Source: Schizochytrium sp. TIO01
Lineage: Eukaryota > Sar > Bigyra > Thraustochytrida > Thraustochytriidae
NCBI GenBank assembly: GCA_004764695.1
Contig: SMSO01000035.1
Span: forward strand, 2,664,001-2,728,000
Direction of reading: 5' to 3'
DNA: 64,000 bases
The notes under the pieces were generated by a model. The model saw only the letters and a program-made list of their open reading frames with translations. It did no database searches and had not been told where the DNA came from. Positions 42,007 through 58,912 of this stretch are shown here, piece after piece (the stretch's first letter is position 1; every line of letters starts with the position of its first letter). A program made the translations under genes and the position numbers.

Positions 42007-42720
42007 AGGTGTACCTATCTATCATGGCGGCGCCATGTCCGCCTGAAGTTTGTTTGCATTTGTGAGAAAGGCAGAAACCAGGTAAAAGCTAACTTAGCTT
42101 TAAGGAGGTCCAAGTGCATCTCGATGTACCAAAAGGAAATAAAAACCAACTTTGACGGCTTGATACACGTTCATAACGTTCATAAAACCCATTTGAAGAG
42201 AGATGCGGCTGCTTTCTCTGCCCATGGCATCAGCAGCCGCAACATGAATTTTAAACACTGATTGCTCACGAGTTAGTTTATGTTTATCGTTATGTGTTAT
42301 TGATTTTTATTTATTATTTTTAAAATAAAAATATTTTATTCCTAAATCAGCAACGTACAACCCAAGGCTCAACAATTATCTTCGTGCCTCTGCTTCTCCC
42401 AGCAATTCAAAAGAATAATAAGAACACGCTCCCACAGGCCACGACGCAAACCCGCAGTGAAACGGCTTCTGTTTAAAACCGTTGATTAGGTGCAACAGGG
42501 TGCCTCGGTACCCTTTTCGCATAATCCATATGAAGGCCCGTTCCCGCCAGGAAAAGAACTTTAGAGCTTTGACAAGGGGGTTTAAAATTATCCTGATAGC
42601 TCTTTTTTTCTTTTTAAAGTTTTTTTAAAAACGTTTTTTTTTTTTTAAATTTAAATAAAATAAAATAAATTAAACAAAATAAAAAGCCTACTTCTTCACA
42701 TTTCTTTAAATGCAATAAGA
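42007..42720. other. Gene-free DNA with AT-rich islands
   Basis: AT-rich stretches at about 42240-42360 and 42595-42690, each with TTTTAAAA-type words. The second lies about 100 bp before a GAGT/GAAT tetranucleotide run (42726-42765). No gene is seen up to 44040. Confidence 0.45.
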
Positions 42721-44040
42721 ACCCATGAGTGAGTGAGTAAATGAGTGAATGGATGAATGAATGCATGGCAGGCAATGGAACGCTCCGTTCCGATTCATAA
42801 AAAAGCATGAAGAAGAAGCTCAAGTTCTGTGCAGATGAAATAAAAGTCTATGAAACGAGAAAACATTTTTACAGCTTCTAGTGCTTATCGTATCATAGGA
42901 AGAAGGCAGAGGTACTTCCCTTCCCGACGATTGAGTGGGGTAACAATTTTCAGACTATAGATCTACGCCTTCTGACGCTTTATACATCTGCATAGATGCA
43001 AAAAAGTTCTGCGAGAGAAAGCCTTCCACAACAGAAAAGAACCTGACAGATCCTGGGCTATGCGCCACAGTAAGTACTAGATCTGCCTTATTATCCTCTT
43101 TATTGCACGAACGATACTACCCGCAAGCAAGAATTAAAGAAAGGAAGCTAACGCCGGCAATTCACTTGAGCTGATTGCTTTCTCTCTCTCCTCCCCGAGA
43201 GCGCTCTCGTTGTTCCTCATGCAGCAATTCAGAAAAAAAGAAAAGGCTTCGACAGCCTACAGAACACATAAACCCATGAATCCATACATAAACCCATCAA
43301 AACACCATACATACAAACGAACGAACACCTGTGAGCCTTTGCGTTTTCGAACATCTGTGTCTCTGTGGTTGAGCCCAAAGAAATTTGGGACTGACTCGTT
43401 TAGGTTTCTTTCGAGGCAGTTCGGACTCGATTGAAGATTCGCGTTGCACGTTCTGCACTCCATTGGGCCAAACTGCGTGAGAGTGCTTTCTTTGCTTTCT
43501 TTCCTTCGCTTCGCTCTTCGTCGTAGCAGCAGACAGAGGTCTCCGCTTTCCCTGGCGGCCGTTGAGCCTTACTCCGGAGACGGCGAGCGCAAGCAAGTAG
43601 CAGCCAGAGGTCGATCTTCGACCCTGCGCTCGTTCTCGTTCTCGTCTCCACGGCCAGAAAGCTAGCTCCAAGGTTTTCCACGCAGGACGGGAAGGCTCGT
43701 GCATCTCCGCCGTTCCCGAGTTTTGTTGTTGTTTGCGGCGCTCCCGCCGTGGCCATGAACTCTTTTGAAGAGCAGGATCTTCAACCCCACTTCCTTCGCA
43801 CGATTGCTGACACCTAAACTCCCTCACGGCCCGGAGGGCTTAAGCCCCATCGCGGCAGCGCTGGCACGCGGAATCGCCATCGCCGTGGCTTGCTTTCTTC
43901 GGGCTGATGAGCGAGCTGCTGCCGAGTTTGCCGTCGTTCATCGTGTCAGCAAGTTGTCGATCTTGCTTTGCCGCGGACTGGACTTCTCCAACCTGCGACA
44001 CGATTGGGACGAACGTATGCCTACGACCAGTGACACACGA

Positions 44041-44357
44041 GGAGGAGGAGGAGGAGGAGGAGGAGGAGGAGGGCCGCGGAGATCGCACAACTGTTCGCGT
44101 CTGCCACCTATTTGCAGCTCCAAGAACCGGAACTGCTGTCTGCTGCATCTCGTAGTTTTCATTGATTCCCGCGTCAGTTCTCTTTCTGCGAGTTCTCGTC
44201 TGACTAAGCTAAGTTCGCCGCGTTCTTCTCCGCCTCCCCTAAAGCTTCGAGCTCTCGATCGATTTGAAAATTGCCGTTCGTTACTCTTTCAAATCTGTGC
44301 TTTTCGCCGACTCGAATCCTGTTTTGTATTGTATTGTATTGTGTTGTATTGTATACT
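44041..44357. repeat. (GGA)n and (GTATT)n microsatellites
   Basis: (GGA)n at 44041-44072 and a GTATT pentamer array at 44328-44352. The frames through them (poly-Gly and poly-Glu) are by-products. Confidence 0.9.
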
Positions 44358-45110
44358 GTTCTGTTACAACTGTTCTTAAAAGTGGTCCCATTTTTATCTG
44401 TTTCACTCATCAATTAAACGCTTCGAACATTTATAACTTATTCAGAAAACCCTTAAAAGCAAGCGGCGGCTCACGGCCTCCTTGTCCTGCTGCACGTTCT
44501 GCGTAGACGGTCACTCACGCACACGCGTCTTCGGCAGTCACGGCGCTGTTGCATCGATTCCAATGCCAATCTGAGATGTATATCGTAACGCGTCTGAGGT
44601 GGTAAGTAGTACACTCCCTCCGCCAAAAGCTTCGCCGCCGCTCCTAGTCAAGCGCCTATGTGTGGCTAGGAGCCAAGGCAAAGCTGATTCCGATGTGGAG
44701 AGAAAGGAAGAGCAGAATAGGCGATCGATTGATCTTTTCGTGGGCAGCGCCAAAGGCAAAGTAAGGTCAAAATCCAGGGCAACCTCAGTCGAATGAAGCT
44801 GCTGCTGCCAAGGACCATGGTGGTCAAGTGTAGGCAGGTGAAGCTCGAACGCGGTCGTCTTTTATAAAAAAACAACACCAAACGCGAACGGTCTGCACGC
44901 CAGTCGTTATTTCCAGTCCTGTTTCCAAACGATTCGAGCGCGAGACGTTGGAAATTTTGGCAGCGTAATGATTCGTTCATTCGATCTTTCATCCTTGGAT
45001 CAAGTAGAGGGAACCTACCTGAGGATACGTAGGCCATCGATCGATTAATAAAACGAGCACGGCCAAACCAGCACGCAGAATGGCCTACATTACGAATCAA
45101 TCAAACAATC

Positions 45111-45178
45111 CAATGAATGAATGAATGAATGAATGAATTAAATCAAATCAATACATCAATACATCAATCAATCAACAA
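45111..45178. repeat. Compound (AATG)n-(ATCA)n microsatellite
   Basis: Six AATG units, then AAATC and ATCAATAC variants, then AATC units. Same composition and order as 36904-36945. DNA at 44360-45110 and 45180-45960 shows no supported gene. Confidence 0.9.
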
Positions 45179-45959
45179 TTCGATCAACATGGAAATAAAC
45201 AGATCTAGAATAAATACGTTTTTGGAGCCTGGCGCAGATGCTTCGAGCGCATCACAGTAATACTTGCCTGCGACTGATCTTAGATTGCTTTGAAATCATG
45301 AACTCCAAGCCTCCTGCAACCAAATAGAGACGGTGCGTCTTGCTAACTTCGCTATCTACCCTATGTGTGCAGAAACAAACACGTAGCTTTTTAATTTAAT
45401 TAAAAAAACGCTTTTCAAGTAATAAATAAATAATTAAATAAATACAGAACAGAATGGACCAGAAAAGAACACGGAACGGCTGGAACGTGGCGGCCTTGGA
45501 ACACGAGCGTGAAAGGAATGCCTTGAGAGATGTACAAAGTGCTTCCATTACACAGAAGCGAGGAAAGGGCGCTTCCTAAGAGAGGCCGTCTCGGAGAAAG
45601 ACTCCGCCGCCCCCTCATAACAGTCGCGCCCCTATGACTACCGGTCTTTGCTTGTTCGAGTCGAGGGATAATTGGTTGTAGGTATTTTTACCTTTTGGGG
45701 GATGAAAGAAGAAAAGAAACAGCAAAACAAACTCAAATTTTGTTCTTCCTTCATTTCGAGTCTTCGCCAACTTGACTCTCTCTCTCTCTGTGTGTGTCTC
45801 TTTCTCTTTCAACTCTTTCTTTTACGTATTACTTATTAGGTTTTACGTTGCTTCTCCTTCCTACGAGCGCGGCCACTCCCCAGAGACTTCTTTCTGTCTT
45901 CCTCTTTATGCAAACTCGCAAAAGCTTTGATGGGTTTGTCCCAAACTGAGGATGAAAAG

Positions 45960-46480
45960 GTGGTTTATTAGTCGAAAATAAAACTTACTTGTTTAGTATT
46001 AATTTTAATTTTAATCGAGTCAGAATGTTTCTGAAAAAGAGGGAACCGCCCTATGTAAAGCAGAGAGAAGTTCTCTTCTTCTTCTTCTTCTTCTTCTTCC
46101 TATTAAAAAGAATGTTGTTCTTTTCCTTGGGCACTGAAATGTGTTGAAAGAACATAATTAAAATAAAAGAAAAAACGTTCTATTGAAACTTAAAACAAAA
46201 ATGATAATACTTCTCATTTTTTTCAAAAGTTATATAATATTTTTGTTGTATTAATTTAAAAAACAAAACATAATTTAAAAAACAAAACATTATTGTGTAT
46301 GTTGACGTTCTTTTCTCAACAGCTCGTTCTATTTCCAATAAATATATATATTTATTTTAAAAATCATTTATTGAAAATAAAAAAAAGAAGTGAAGAACAT
46401 CATAAGTTCTTGAAAGAACTAATAATATGGTACTATGTTAATATTAAACAAAGGAGTACATTTTGGAAAAGTTCTTAACG
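45960..46480. other. AT-rich island with many GTTCTT/AAGAAC words
   Basis: About 520 bp, strongly AT-rich, with (CTT)n at 46073-46099 and at least eight GTTCT or AGAAC words, including GTTGTTCTTTTC near 46113 and TTGACGTTCTTTT near 46302. TTGACGTTCTTT is also present near 58175. There is no gene. Confidence 0.65.
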
Positions 46481-49254
46481 TTCCAGGTGTTGCAGGCGTT
46501 CTCGGGCTGCTGGATTTTGTAAACAAAGATGAGCGTGCGCTTCGTTTTGTCTCAACCTCACCCTTTGCACCCACGCTCGCCTCATGATGATGACGGCACG
46601 AGCAACTAGAGTGCCAGTACGGCTATCATTCCCAGCTCCACTTAACCAGCTCTGTCCAAGAAAAGAACCTTCTGGCAAACGCCACCCACGCCCGCAAAGG
46701 CCGTAGGAAAGAGTGTTCTGCACGTGCCGTCAGATTTCGATGGCTCTAGATTCTTGGGTTCCTTGAGGAGGCCATACTAGAGAGATTATAATTCCACTGC
46801 CACTGACAAGCGGTGTACTTGAAGCTGCGCGTGCTTTGCAACTAGGTCGAGAGACTGAGCAGCGCTGGAGCTAGTAGGAGTAGATCAACCGCGAAATTGT
46901 GCTCGAAGAAATTCTAGCGACTGTGCGGGGTGAATTCATATTTTGGCTAGCTAGTTGACTGCGACATCGTCGTCGTAGCTGGTAGAGGCAGTGACTGGCC
47001 TCTTGAAGGCTCCTCCTCTTATGACGCTTCGCAATCGGAATTGTAGAAGACGCCTGCTTGAAGATTAAGATGAACGCTGGCCGCGAAGGAAAGACCTGGA
47101 CGTTCATATTACAATCTTGGGAGCCGCTGCGGAAGGATCTGAATCAGCATGCATATTAGAAATTCCCGTGATTTCTTCAACTTGAAGGTCTCAGGGCATA
47201 AGCAGATTCTTGTAAGAGGGCTTGCAGAATTTGCAGAATAGAAAAATGTTTGGCCTCCGCGCGTGAATACTATGAACTTGATGAACCACAGTTTGTTTTA
47301 TTTTCTGGAAATCAGTTCGAAACCCTATTTGCAAATAGCTTTGTTATATTCTTGTAACTTACTATTGGCGTTTATTTCTTGAGGAGCTGTTTCATAATAA
47401 GTTCTTGTGTGTCAATTCTGTACAGAGAGTGTGACCTTTTCGATTGAGCAGAAAAAAAGTGAAACTATAAATATAGACAGCTTGGACTGAGGTTGACTTT
47501 GTTCTTGTGTTATTTGTGCTGCACATATGGTGGTGCTTCAAACCTCTAAGTTTCTTTGTTTTTCTAAAAGCAAATAGACAGTTCGAGGTTGAAGTGGATC
47601 TCTGCGTCCAGTACATTGTGATTGAAGCTCTTGAATGTTTTTCAAGCGTCACAATATGACAGGAACACCTTTTCTGCGAAGAAGGGCCTGCTGGAGAAGC
47701 AAAAAGAAAAAGACGTTCCGATGCCAACAGTGCACGCTATGGCTACCTTTTGCTAACTACGATCACTTCGGTTGCTGCAAACAATTACATTTTACATTCC
47801 ACTCTATCCTACAGTATGCTCGTGGTCTACATTCGTGTAGAATGGCTTCTCTTTAAACCATTGTACCACTTTGTAGAGCAATCAAGCAGAAAGACAGTGC
47901 GCCGTTTTAAGTTCTTACATCTTGCAAGTAACTTTTATGCAGCTCTCTGCTCTGCTCTGCAGCACTCTTCATACCTACTGCGAGTCTCGGCGCGCTGTCT
48001 TTGTGTGCACGCACCTCGCTCCCTTGTCTCCTTCCCTAATTTTCTTGGTAGTGTGTGAAGGATTCTTTGGTGCAAGAGATTCACTCAGCCTGTTGTGCAG
48101 CCACTTCCTTCGCAGATTGGGCAGCACCTGGTAGCTTCTTTCACTTACAGAAGCAATGAGCTTCTCGCAGACGAACCTAAAGCAGCACAGCCGTAACACA
48201 ACTCAACACCGGCCTTTCGCACCTTTTCGCACCTATCGCACATATAACACAGGTAGCTCTGTATAGAAAAGGCGAGGGAGCGCACATTTGCGATGCTTTG
48301 GCTGCTTTGCTTGCTTTGCACTCTGTGCACTATACTGCCATAATCAATATCAGGAGATCCATCCCAGTTGGCAGAACACGTCAAAACCACTAGGTTGAAA
48401 TTCTGCAATATTCTTCCACAGATATCCGGTTCAGGCCTTCGCAGGTTCATTACTAAGAGCAGTCCAGTCCCCAGCGCATATGGTTTGATTCTCTACACTA
48501 GCCTTCACCGTCTGCTTCTCAAGTGCCCTCATCTCCAAGAATTCTGTTTAGTCCAGGATACTACCACGATGGTCTCGAACTAAGTGTCAGTTAGCGTATT
48601 CTATAAGAGACTGCCGTGAACTCGAGGTGTGCCACCATGGTGTTCAAGGTGCTGCTCGCCTGGTCTTGCCTTCTTGAAGCTATTCACTCCTGCCTTCGCA
48701 ACTACTATCATACTGATCGCTCTCGCACCAGACCTGATGGAGTGTGCGGAGTGTTAATGTAGAGCTCACCACGGGCTCCGGCTTTCGAGAGCCTGTCTAG
48801 GAGCGAAGCCAAAGCGACAAAATGGGACAAGTGTAGACAGAACGAACTAATGAATGTAACTTAATCAGAAGTAGCAATCAGAAACGATGCATCGCTCCAT
48901 GAGGTGTGGCATTGGCTGGCCAGGTGGGATCAATCGTGTCGCGTTCTTCCGTTGATTGATCGCTGGGCTTGATCTGGATTCATTCGGGCGTGTGTTCGAT
49001 GATTTCTGGAGTGGACAAGGAAGCAGGCAATTGCAAAGGTGGGATTGCGACGTTTGGGGGCTTTGCGTGGCCCTGGACAGGCTCTCCAGCAAGCATGGTT
49101 GACAACCAACCATACAAACAAGCAACTTAAGATACAAACACAGATTGCAAATGCATAAGCACACAAGAAAGGCCTTGCGCAAGAACTGTGTAATGGAGCG
49201 AGACAAATGATCCTGCTCCAAAGTTAGTATTCTTTTGCCCACGCTTCGAGGCAT
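46481..49254. other. Least repetitive part of the right half, no gene identified
   Basis: Balanced composition with few microsatellites. Frames of 60-130 codons occur on both strands. One (47635-47856, plus) contains CQQC and a later CC, which is too little for a zinc-finger call. If a spliced gene hides in the right half, this interval is a reasonable place to look. Confidence 0.35.
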
Positions 49255-49545
49255 GAACAGATTATTTTCATAGTTTTACATTTTCATTTTTTTTTTTCTA
49301 CATTTTCTTTTCTACTGTTTCATTTCGAAAGGAGTATAAACCGTTCACAAACATTGAAGAACAAAGTACCGTGATAAACAGAACACTTAAAACATATTTC
49401 CTTTGTTCTTTTTTAACGTAATTTTTTTAAATTATAATTTTAGAAACATTGTGTTTACATTTCATTTAAAAAAAAATACTAAAAGTGGTTTCCTCTGTTC
49501 TTTCAACTAAAAAGAACAGTTTCTTTCCTTCAAGTTAAATTTTCA
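49255..49545. other. AT-rich island with GTTCTTT/AAAGAAC words
   Basis: T-runs near 49291-49300, CTTTGTTCTTTTTTAA near 49402, and a CTGTTCTTTCAACTAAAAAG... segment near 49496 in which GTTCTTT and AAAGAAC face each other as a small inverted repeat (TGTTCTTT and AAAGAACA). Confidence 0.6.
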
Positions 49546-51727
49546 CTACTTACGTACTTTCGAAAGAAGAAGGGAGGCCAACAAGAAAGAAAAGAAAGAA
49601 AAAAAAAGAAAAAAAGGTGAAATAAAGTGAAATAAAGTGAGCGGAGGAGGATTGAAAAGACCCGGAGGAAAAGAAATACATGGATGGAAGAAGAAGAAGT
49701 GTCTGGTGGGGGTCTTTCGAGCCTGGATTCGATTGGGAGTGAGTGAGTGAGTGAGTTTCATTGTTTCTTTGTTTCTTTCTTTTTTAGTTTATTTATTTAT
49801 TTATTTGTTCGTTCGCTCGTTAGTTTGCTTGTCTTGCAGCATTTCAATCCCCGCAGCTCCTGAAGCTGGTAGCTTGGACTCAGCTTTATCCCAACCTTCT
49901 GAGCCGCTGATTGCGGGCGTAATGGCAAAGCTGCGCGACCCTTGAAACGGCACCTCCTCTTTTACTACAGCATCAGCAGCTCCTGTAGCTCACTAGTAGA
50001 AGTACGTGAATTCATTCATCGTTCGATCCTTCCTACGCTATGCATGCATGCATGGCTCGAAGCTGCTGCCTCGGGTCGTGTGCTGTGTAAGCATGATGAT
50101 GCAGTGCAGGTGCGCGGCTCCTGTTTAGGTTTCGCAGGAGCTCCTCTCCGCAAAAGCAGGCAGCAATATTCGCGCCGCACCCTATATTTAGTGTGGCTTA
50201 AAGGTCTATTCTCGTTGCCTTGGTTTGCTTTTATAGGCCCCTTTTCTTGCTCTCCGCGTTTTTCTTCCATTGGAACGATAACAGCTGTGAAAAGAACGCA
50301 AACCCCCTCTGGCCTGGAGAAAGAAGGAGGCCCGAATGAAAGGCTGTTTGTTCCAAAGGAGACCTCGTCGAGAGGTTCCACGCTTTATCCATCCATCTAC
50401 TACGATCGAAAAAGCCATCTTAGGCAGCACGAGCGAAGGATCTTGGAGGGTATTGCCCCGGCTAGAAGGCGGATTTGGATGGGGCTTAAAGGCAGAAGGA
50501 AGCCTGTGCAGAAGAGCAGCCGAATCCTGAGGAAGATGGCGGCGCCTTCACATCGCAGAACCAGCTAGCTAAGCCTAAGGGTGCGCTAGGAGTTCTGACC
50601 CAGCTCGGTATCTCAATATGACGCGTGAAAATCTAGTTCTCAGGCCTGACCCTCACATAGGCGTAACTGGTAGGGGTCAGTAGCTGCGCGAAGGTACATG
50701 CATGTTCTCCAGCTCAAGCTAGCTAGCTAGCCAGATCTTGAAGCAAAGTAGGCTACCGCTCAGTCGCTGTCTGATTTTGGGAGGGCCATTGGCAAAGCGA
50801 AGGGAGCTTGAAAAGGCTGCGACAAGAGAACTTAAGCGCGCCTGCGAGCTTACCTCTGCGTTGGGCGCTGGTTTTGAATGGATAAACTTGGCGGACTCTC
50901 GCACTGTGAGAAAAAGAGAAAAAAAGAAAAAAAGAGGAAAAGGAAAAGAGGAAAAAAAAAAGTTGTAAGAAGAAGGAGAAGAAGGACACAGGTTTAGGAG
51001 ACCTGCGAGAAGAGCGAAACGAAAAGGGAAAAGGAAGAGGAGCTGATGTTCAGAGTGATGGTTCAATACAACTTGAACCTTGGATTGAATTGAGGCGCAT
51101 TAATTGAATTGAGTTGAATGAATTGAATTTGGTTGAATGAATGAATTGAAGAAGCAAACAGGAGGAACAAGAGCAACCCCAACAACAACAACAAGGGCAA
51201 CCCCAACAACAGCAATAGCAGCAAATTAACAGCCACAGGAGGAACTTCAGACAGAAGTGGGGGTTGATGAATAAGCTAGCGTTATGGATTCTGCAACGAA
51301 AAAGGAGGGTTTCGTTTCCCATAGGCGATTGAAAAGCAAACCACATTGATTGAGAGGTAAGGGACTGTCGTGACACCATTCTCGTCGATTTCTCTCCCTC
51401 TCTTTTTGGCTTGTTTTGAAATTAGTAACTCAGGTTTCCCATAAACTGCGAGCCAGCCAGTCGGTTAAACCACTCGTTATGAGGGGAGCAGAAGGAAAAC
51501 AGAGAGAAAAACAGAGAAAGGAAAAAAGAAAAAAGCCTTTGGGGAGAAAGGAAAGCCAAGAAAGAATGAGGTAGAAGGTACGAGCTCCTTCTCTCTCAAA
51601 GAAAGTAAAGCGCTGGGAAGTAGAATGAGTAAAATGAAAATAATTAGGCCTCGATCAGAAAAAAGGCGAAGTGGCGACTAATTTTACATTTTGTTAATTC
51701 ATATATGTGTTTATTTTTTAAAACAAA
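49546..51727. other. Gene-free DNA with short arrays
   Basis: (GTGA)n at 49738-49757, (TTTA)n at 49791-49806 and a CAACAA/CAACCCC run at 51170-51225. The open frame at 49942-50568 (208 codons) shows no motif and overlaps open frames on minus. Confidence 0.4.
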
Positions 51728-51728
51728 A

Positions 51729-51731
<3 letters not shown>

Positions 51732-51769
<38 letters not shown>
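51732..51769. repeat. (AT)19 dinucleotide array
   Basis: Perfect AT run, read directly. Confidence 0.95.
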
Positions 51770-51771
<2 letters not shown>

Positions 51772-52020
51772 TTTTAAAATTCGATGATAGAAAGAACTAC
51801 TCGTAGGTGCAGGAAACTCCACCACTGCGAGAGGAGAAATTTGAAAATAGAACCTTGAAATTCTCCTCCGCAAATGGAGACTCTGAATCTGTGTCAAAAA
51901 CTTGCCTGCCTGCGGAGCTGCTTGTTGAGGGAAGGACAACTCTCTCGCACGACAGGAGCAGTTAAAAAGTCAGCAGCTACTTTTACTTGGCGGTCTGTGC
52001 TTCAGAAACGAAGAAGGCAT

Positions 52021-52080
52021 TTGAAATTGAAATTGAAATTGAATTTAAGATTGATATTGAAATTGAAATTGAAATTAATT
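52021..52080. repeat. (TTGAAA)n hexamer array
   Basis: About nine hexamers with a central TTTAAGATTGAT interruption. Confidence 0.9.
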
Positions 52081-52785
52081 GAACTTTGTTGCCCTTGTTT
52101 TGATTTCATTCTTCTTCAAGAGATCAAGAAAGTAGGTAGGCACCACTCCGAAATTGCCAGCTCTATCTCTCTCGGCCTCGCTGCCGCGTCCCACTCGTTC
52201 GCCCGGTATACCGAAGTGCCCAAATCTGAGCGGCTGAATCTGACTTCTTTCCGGCTTACAGCATATATGAACGAGCGAGTCAGCCAGTCGGTCCCTCAGA
52301 CTTGGAGTTGCAGAGAGTGTGCTTCCTTTCTCTCTCTCTCTCTCCTTTCCTTCTTTCTTTCTTTCTCTTCTTTCTTTCTCTTCTGCTCGCTCATTATGGA
52401 TCATAGATCTCCCAGCACTACTTCTTTCACATATAAATAAACTCTTTTGGCCAACTAACCTAAAAGATTTAACCTATTCCACCACTCCTCGCTCCCCCCT
52501 GCCTGTCGGTTTCGTAACCGTGCGAAGTCATGCGCGAACTTGGTTTCGAAGATTTTGATAGGAAAAGCAAGCTGACTCAGGGTCGCCCTCGTTTCTTTGT
52601 TTCTTTCTTCTCTTTCTCTGTTCCTTTCCTCTCCGTTCTTCTTTCGTTCCACCTGCTGTTCTTCAAGTAGCCAGCGCCCCGTTCTTCGCTATTTGTTTGT
52701 TTGTTTCTTTGTTTGTTTCTTTGTTTGATTCTTTATTTGTTTCGTGCTTAGCGGCGGAGTTAAAGTCTCTCGTTCCGTCGCGAAG

Positions 52786-52890
52786 AAGAAGAAGATAAAG
52801 AAGAAGAAGATAAAGAAGAAGAAGATAAAGAAGAAGAAGATAAAGAAGAAGAAGATAAAGAAGAAGAAGATAAAGAAGAAGAAGATAAAG
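52786..52890. repeat. Seven exact copies of a 15 bp unit (AAGAAGAAGATAAAG)
   Basis: Seven head-to-tail copies with no mismatch, followed by plain AAG units to 52904. It reads KKKIK on plus and SSSLS or FFFIF on minus. A (TTTG/TTTC) run lies just to the left at 52693-52742. Confidence 0.95.
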
Positions 52891-52904
52891 AAGAAGAAGA
52901 AGAA

Positions 52905-53649
52905 GCTGCAGATTTGCGCAAGCATGCGATGCGATGCGATGCTGCTCCGCAGTTGTTTAGCTGGTTAGTTTGCTCGTCCGTTCGTTCGTCCATGTTGGTT
53001 TGTCCGCACGAGATTGCTCCTTCTACTCCCTGACGACGCCGTCCTTCAGCACGCCGCGTGTCCTCGGCGGAGTTCTCTCTTCGAAAATTCCCGCGCGTCG
53101 CCAAGCAAGTAAGCAAGGAAGCAAAGGGCGCGGCAAGGAAAGACCAAGCTTGACGCAAGAAGAAGGTCTGCTCGATCCCTCGCTCGTTGGCTGCTTGCGT
53201 TCGTGCGGTTCGCAGGGCTCGAAAGGGAGGAGGAGTTGAGAAGAGAAGAGAAGAGAAGAGAGCAATGGATCCGTGGAATGGAATGAGCGCTGCGCTCAAA
53301 CTTGTGGGTTCTTCAAGATTCGCGATTCAAGCAACCACTCTCTCTTTCTTTCTCTCTTTCTTTCTTCCTTCCTTCTCTTCCTTCTCTTTCCTTCGTTCTT
53401 CTATCTCTCTAGACAGAGAGAGAGCCATGTATGTAAAAACTAAAATAAAATAAAAGTGATTGATGGACAGAGATGGAACTTCCCACCTAGCTAGTGGCTC
53501 TCATCATAATGCTAATACATGCTGCTGCGCTAGCGGCGCGCGCGGGACTGCCGGGGGTGGAACTCCTGGAACTCTACTGGAACGCCTGGAACAACGTCTC
53601 TGGGGCTCGGGATTCCATAGAGGATAGAGGTGCATTTAGCGCCAGTTAG
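52905..53649. other. Gene-free DNA with AAGAG and TTTC runs
   Basis: GCGAT triplicate at 52926-52940, (AAGAG)n at 53237-53260 and TC-rich tract at 53338-53402. No gene is seen. Confidence 0.45.
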
Positions 53650-57597
<3,948 letters not shown>

Positions 57598-57727
57598 TGT
57601 TTGTTTGTTTGTTTGTTTGTTTGTTTGTTTGTTTGTTTGTTTGTTTGTTTGTTTGTTTTCTTTCTTTCTTCTCGCGCGCGCAGAAGAATTTGGCTGTACT
57701 TTCTTTTCCTTTCTTGTTCTTTTGTTT

Positions 57728-57803
<76 letters not shown>
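57598..57803. repeat. (GTTT)15 and (TTTC)19 paired arrays
   Basis: A 60 bp perfect GTTT array at 57599-57658 and a 78 bp perfect TTTC array at about 57726-57803, separated by about 65 bp. Confidence 0.96.
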
Positions 57804-57954
57804 AGCTTTGCCTTTGTTTGATGTTCTCGTTCTTTCTGCTCGAGAGGAGCGAGCGACTCAGTTTTGGGGGGTTGGGATTATATATAAGTCTACAGCCTTC
57901 TTACTATTGCCGAGTAGGAAAGGTGAAAGTGAGAACATGAAATCATACAGGGTT

Positions 57955-58445
57955 CCCAGATTCTGATAGAAGAGAATAATATTTTGGGGTTTGTTTTTGT
58001 TTTAAATATTACTATCATTATTTGTTCTTCTCATTTTCTTGACTTTAAAAAAATAATAGGACAAACCATCTACTACTTTGTATTTCAAGCTAACTTTTAC
58101 GCTTTTACTGATAAAACACTTTCTCTTTTTTTTTTTTTTTTTAAGATTACAATAGAACACATAAATATTTTCTTTTTGACGTTCTTTCTTTATATATATA
58201 AAACTCTTTTGAAGACTTTAAAAATCACTCGCTTGCTTTTTGATTTTAAACGTTTTTAAAACATTTGTGTTCAATTCTGAGAACACTTCTTTTAAAATTG
58301 AAAATGAACAGAATAAATAGATGAAATGGACAATCTGAAACTGAGGCTGGTACAATGCCAAATGGAACGAATTGAAACGGCAAGTTATAAAACATATTAA
58401 AAGGTTAATTAAATTTAATAATAATAATAATAATAATAATAAACG
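57955..58445. other. AT-rich island ending in (AAT)n
   Basis: About 490 bp, strongly AT-rich, with TTTTTGACGTTCTTTCTTTA near 58171, a T-run near 58128-58142, GAGAACACTTC near 58279 and (AAT)n at 58418-58442. There is no gene. Confidence 0.65.
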
Positions 58446-58540
58446 CGGAAGGGTTGACCCCTATCATCGTCCAACTCCCTTTCCGCAAGTTAGTTTGCAT
58501 CTTATTTGCTTCTTTATCTATTCCATCCTGCTGAAAGTAA

Positions 58541-58912
58541 AACTCAACAACAAACAAACAGACAAACAAACAAACATATATCAACCAACCAACCAACCAA
58601 CCAAACAAACAAACAAAAGAGTGAGATGCCATCGAAATCGCAATGGGAACCGGTCACTCTTCTCTGTGTGCAGTCAAATCGTCGCAAGCGCACCGTGCGG
58701 CGGGGCGGCCTAAAGAAGCGCCGCTTTTCTTTCTTTCTTTCCTTCTTTCCTTCTTTCTTTTGCACTGCGGAAGGAGACAGCTCAAACTTGGGCCATGGAT
58801 GGATAGCAGAAAGCACAAGTTGGAGGCGAGGGCTGCTCCATAGAGGGCGATTGGACAGACAGACAGACAGACAGCCACACAGTCCTCGGGCGCTCAGCAA
58901 GCAAGCAAGCAA
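58541..58912. repeat. ACAA/CCAA, TTTC, ACAG and AAGC arrays
   Basis: (ACAA/CCAA)n at 58541-58618, TTTC/TTCC at 58727-58760, ACAG at 58855-58873 and AAGC at 58896-58912. Confidence 0.88.

Noticed and set aside
47635-47856. Possible zinc-binding small protein (CQQC and CC)
   Set aside because: Spacing fits no known zinc finger and the rest is unremarkable.
49942-50568. Plus-strand open frame of 208 codons
   Set aside because: No motif or plausible start context; minus-strand frames are also open over the same bases.
52744-52968. Lys-rich or Ser/Phe-rich proteins across the 15 bp array
   Set aside because: They are translations of the tandem array only.
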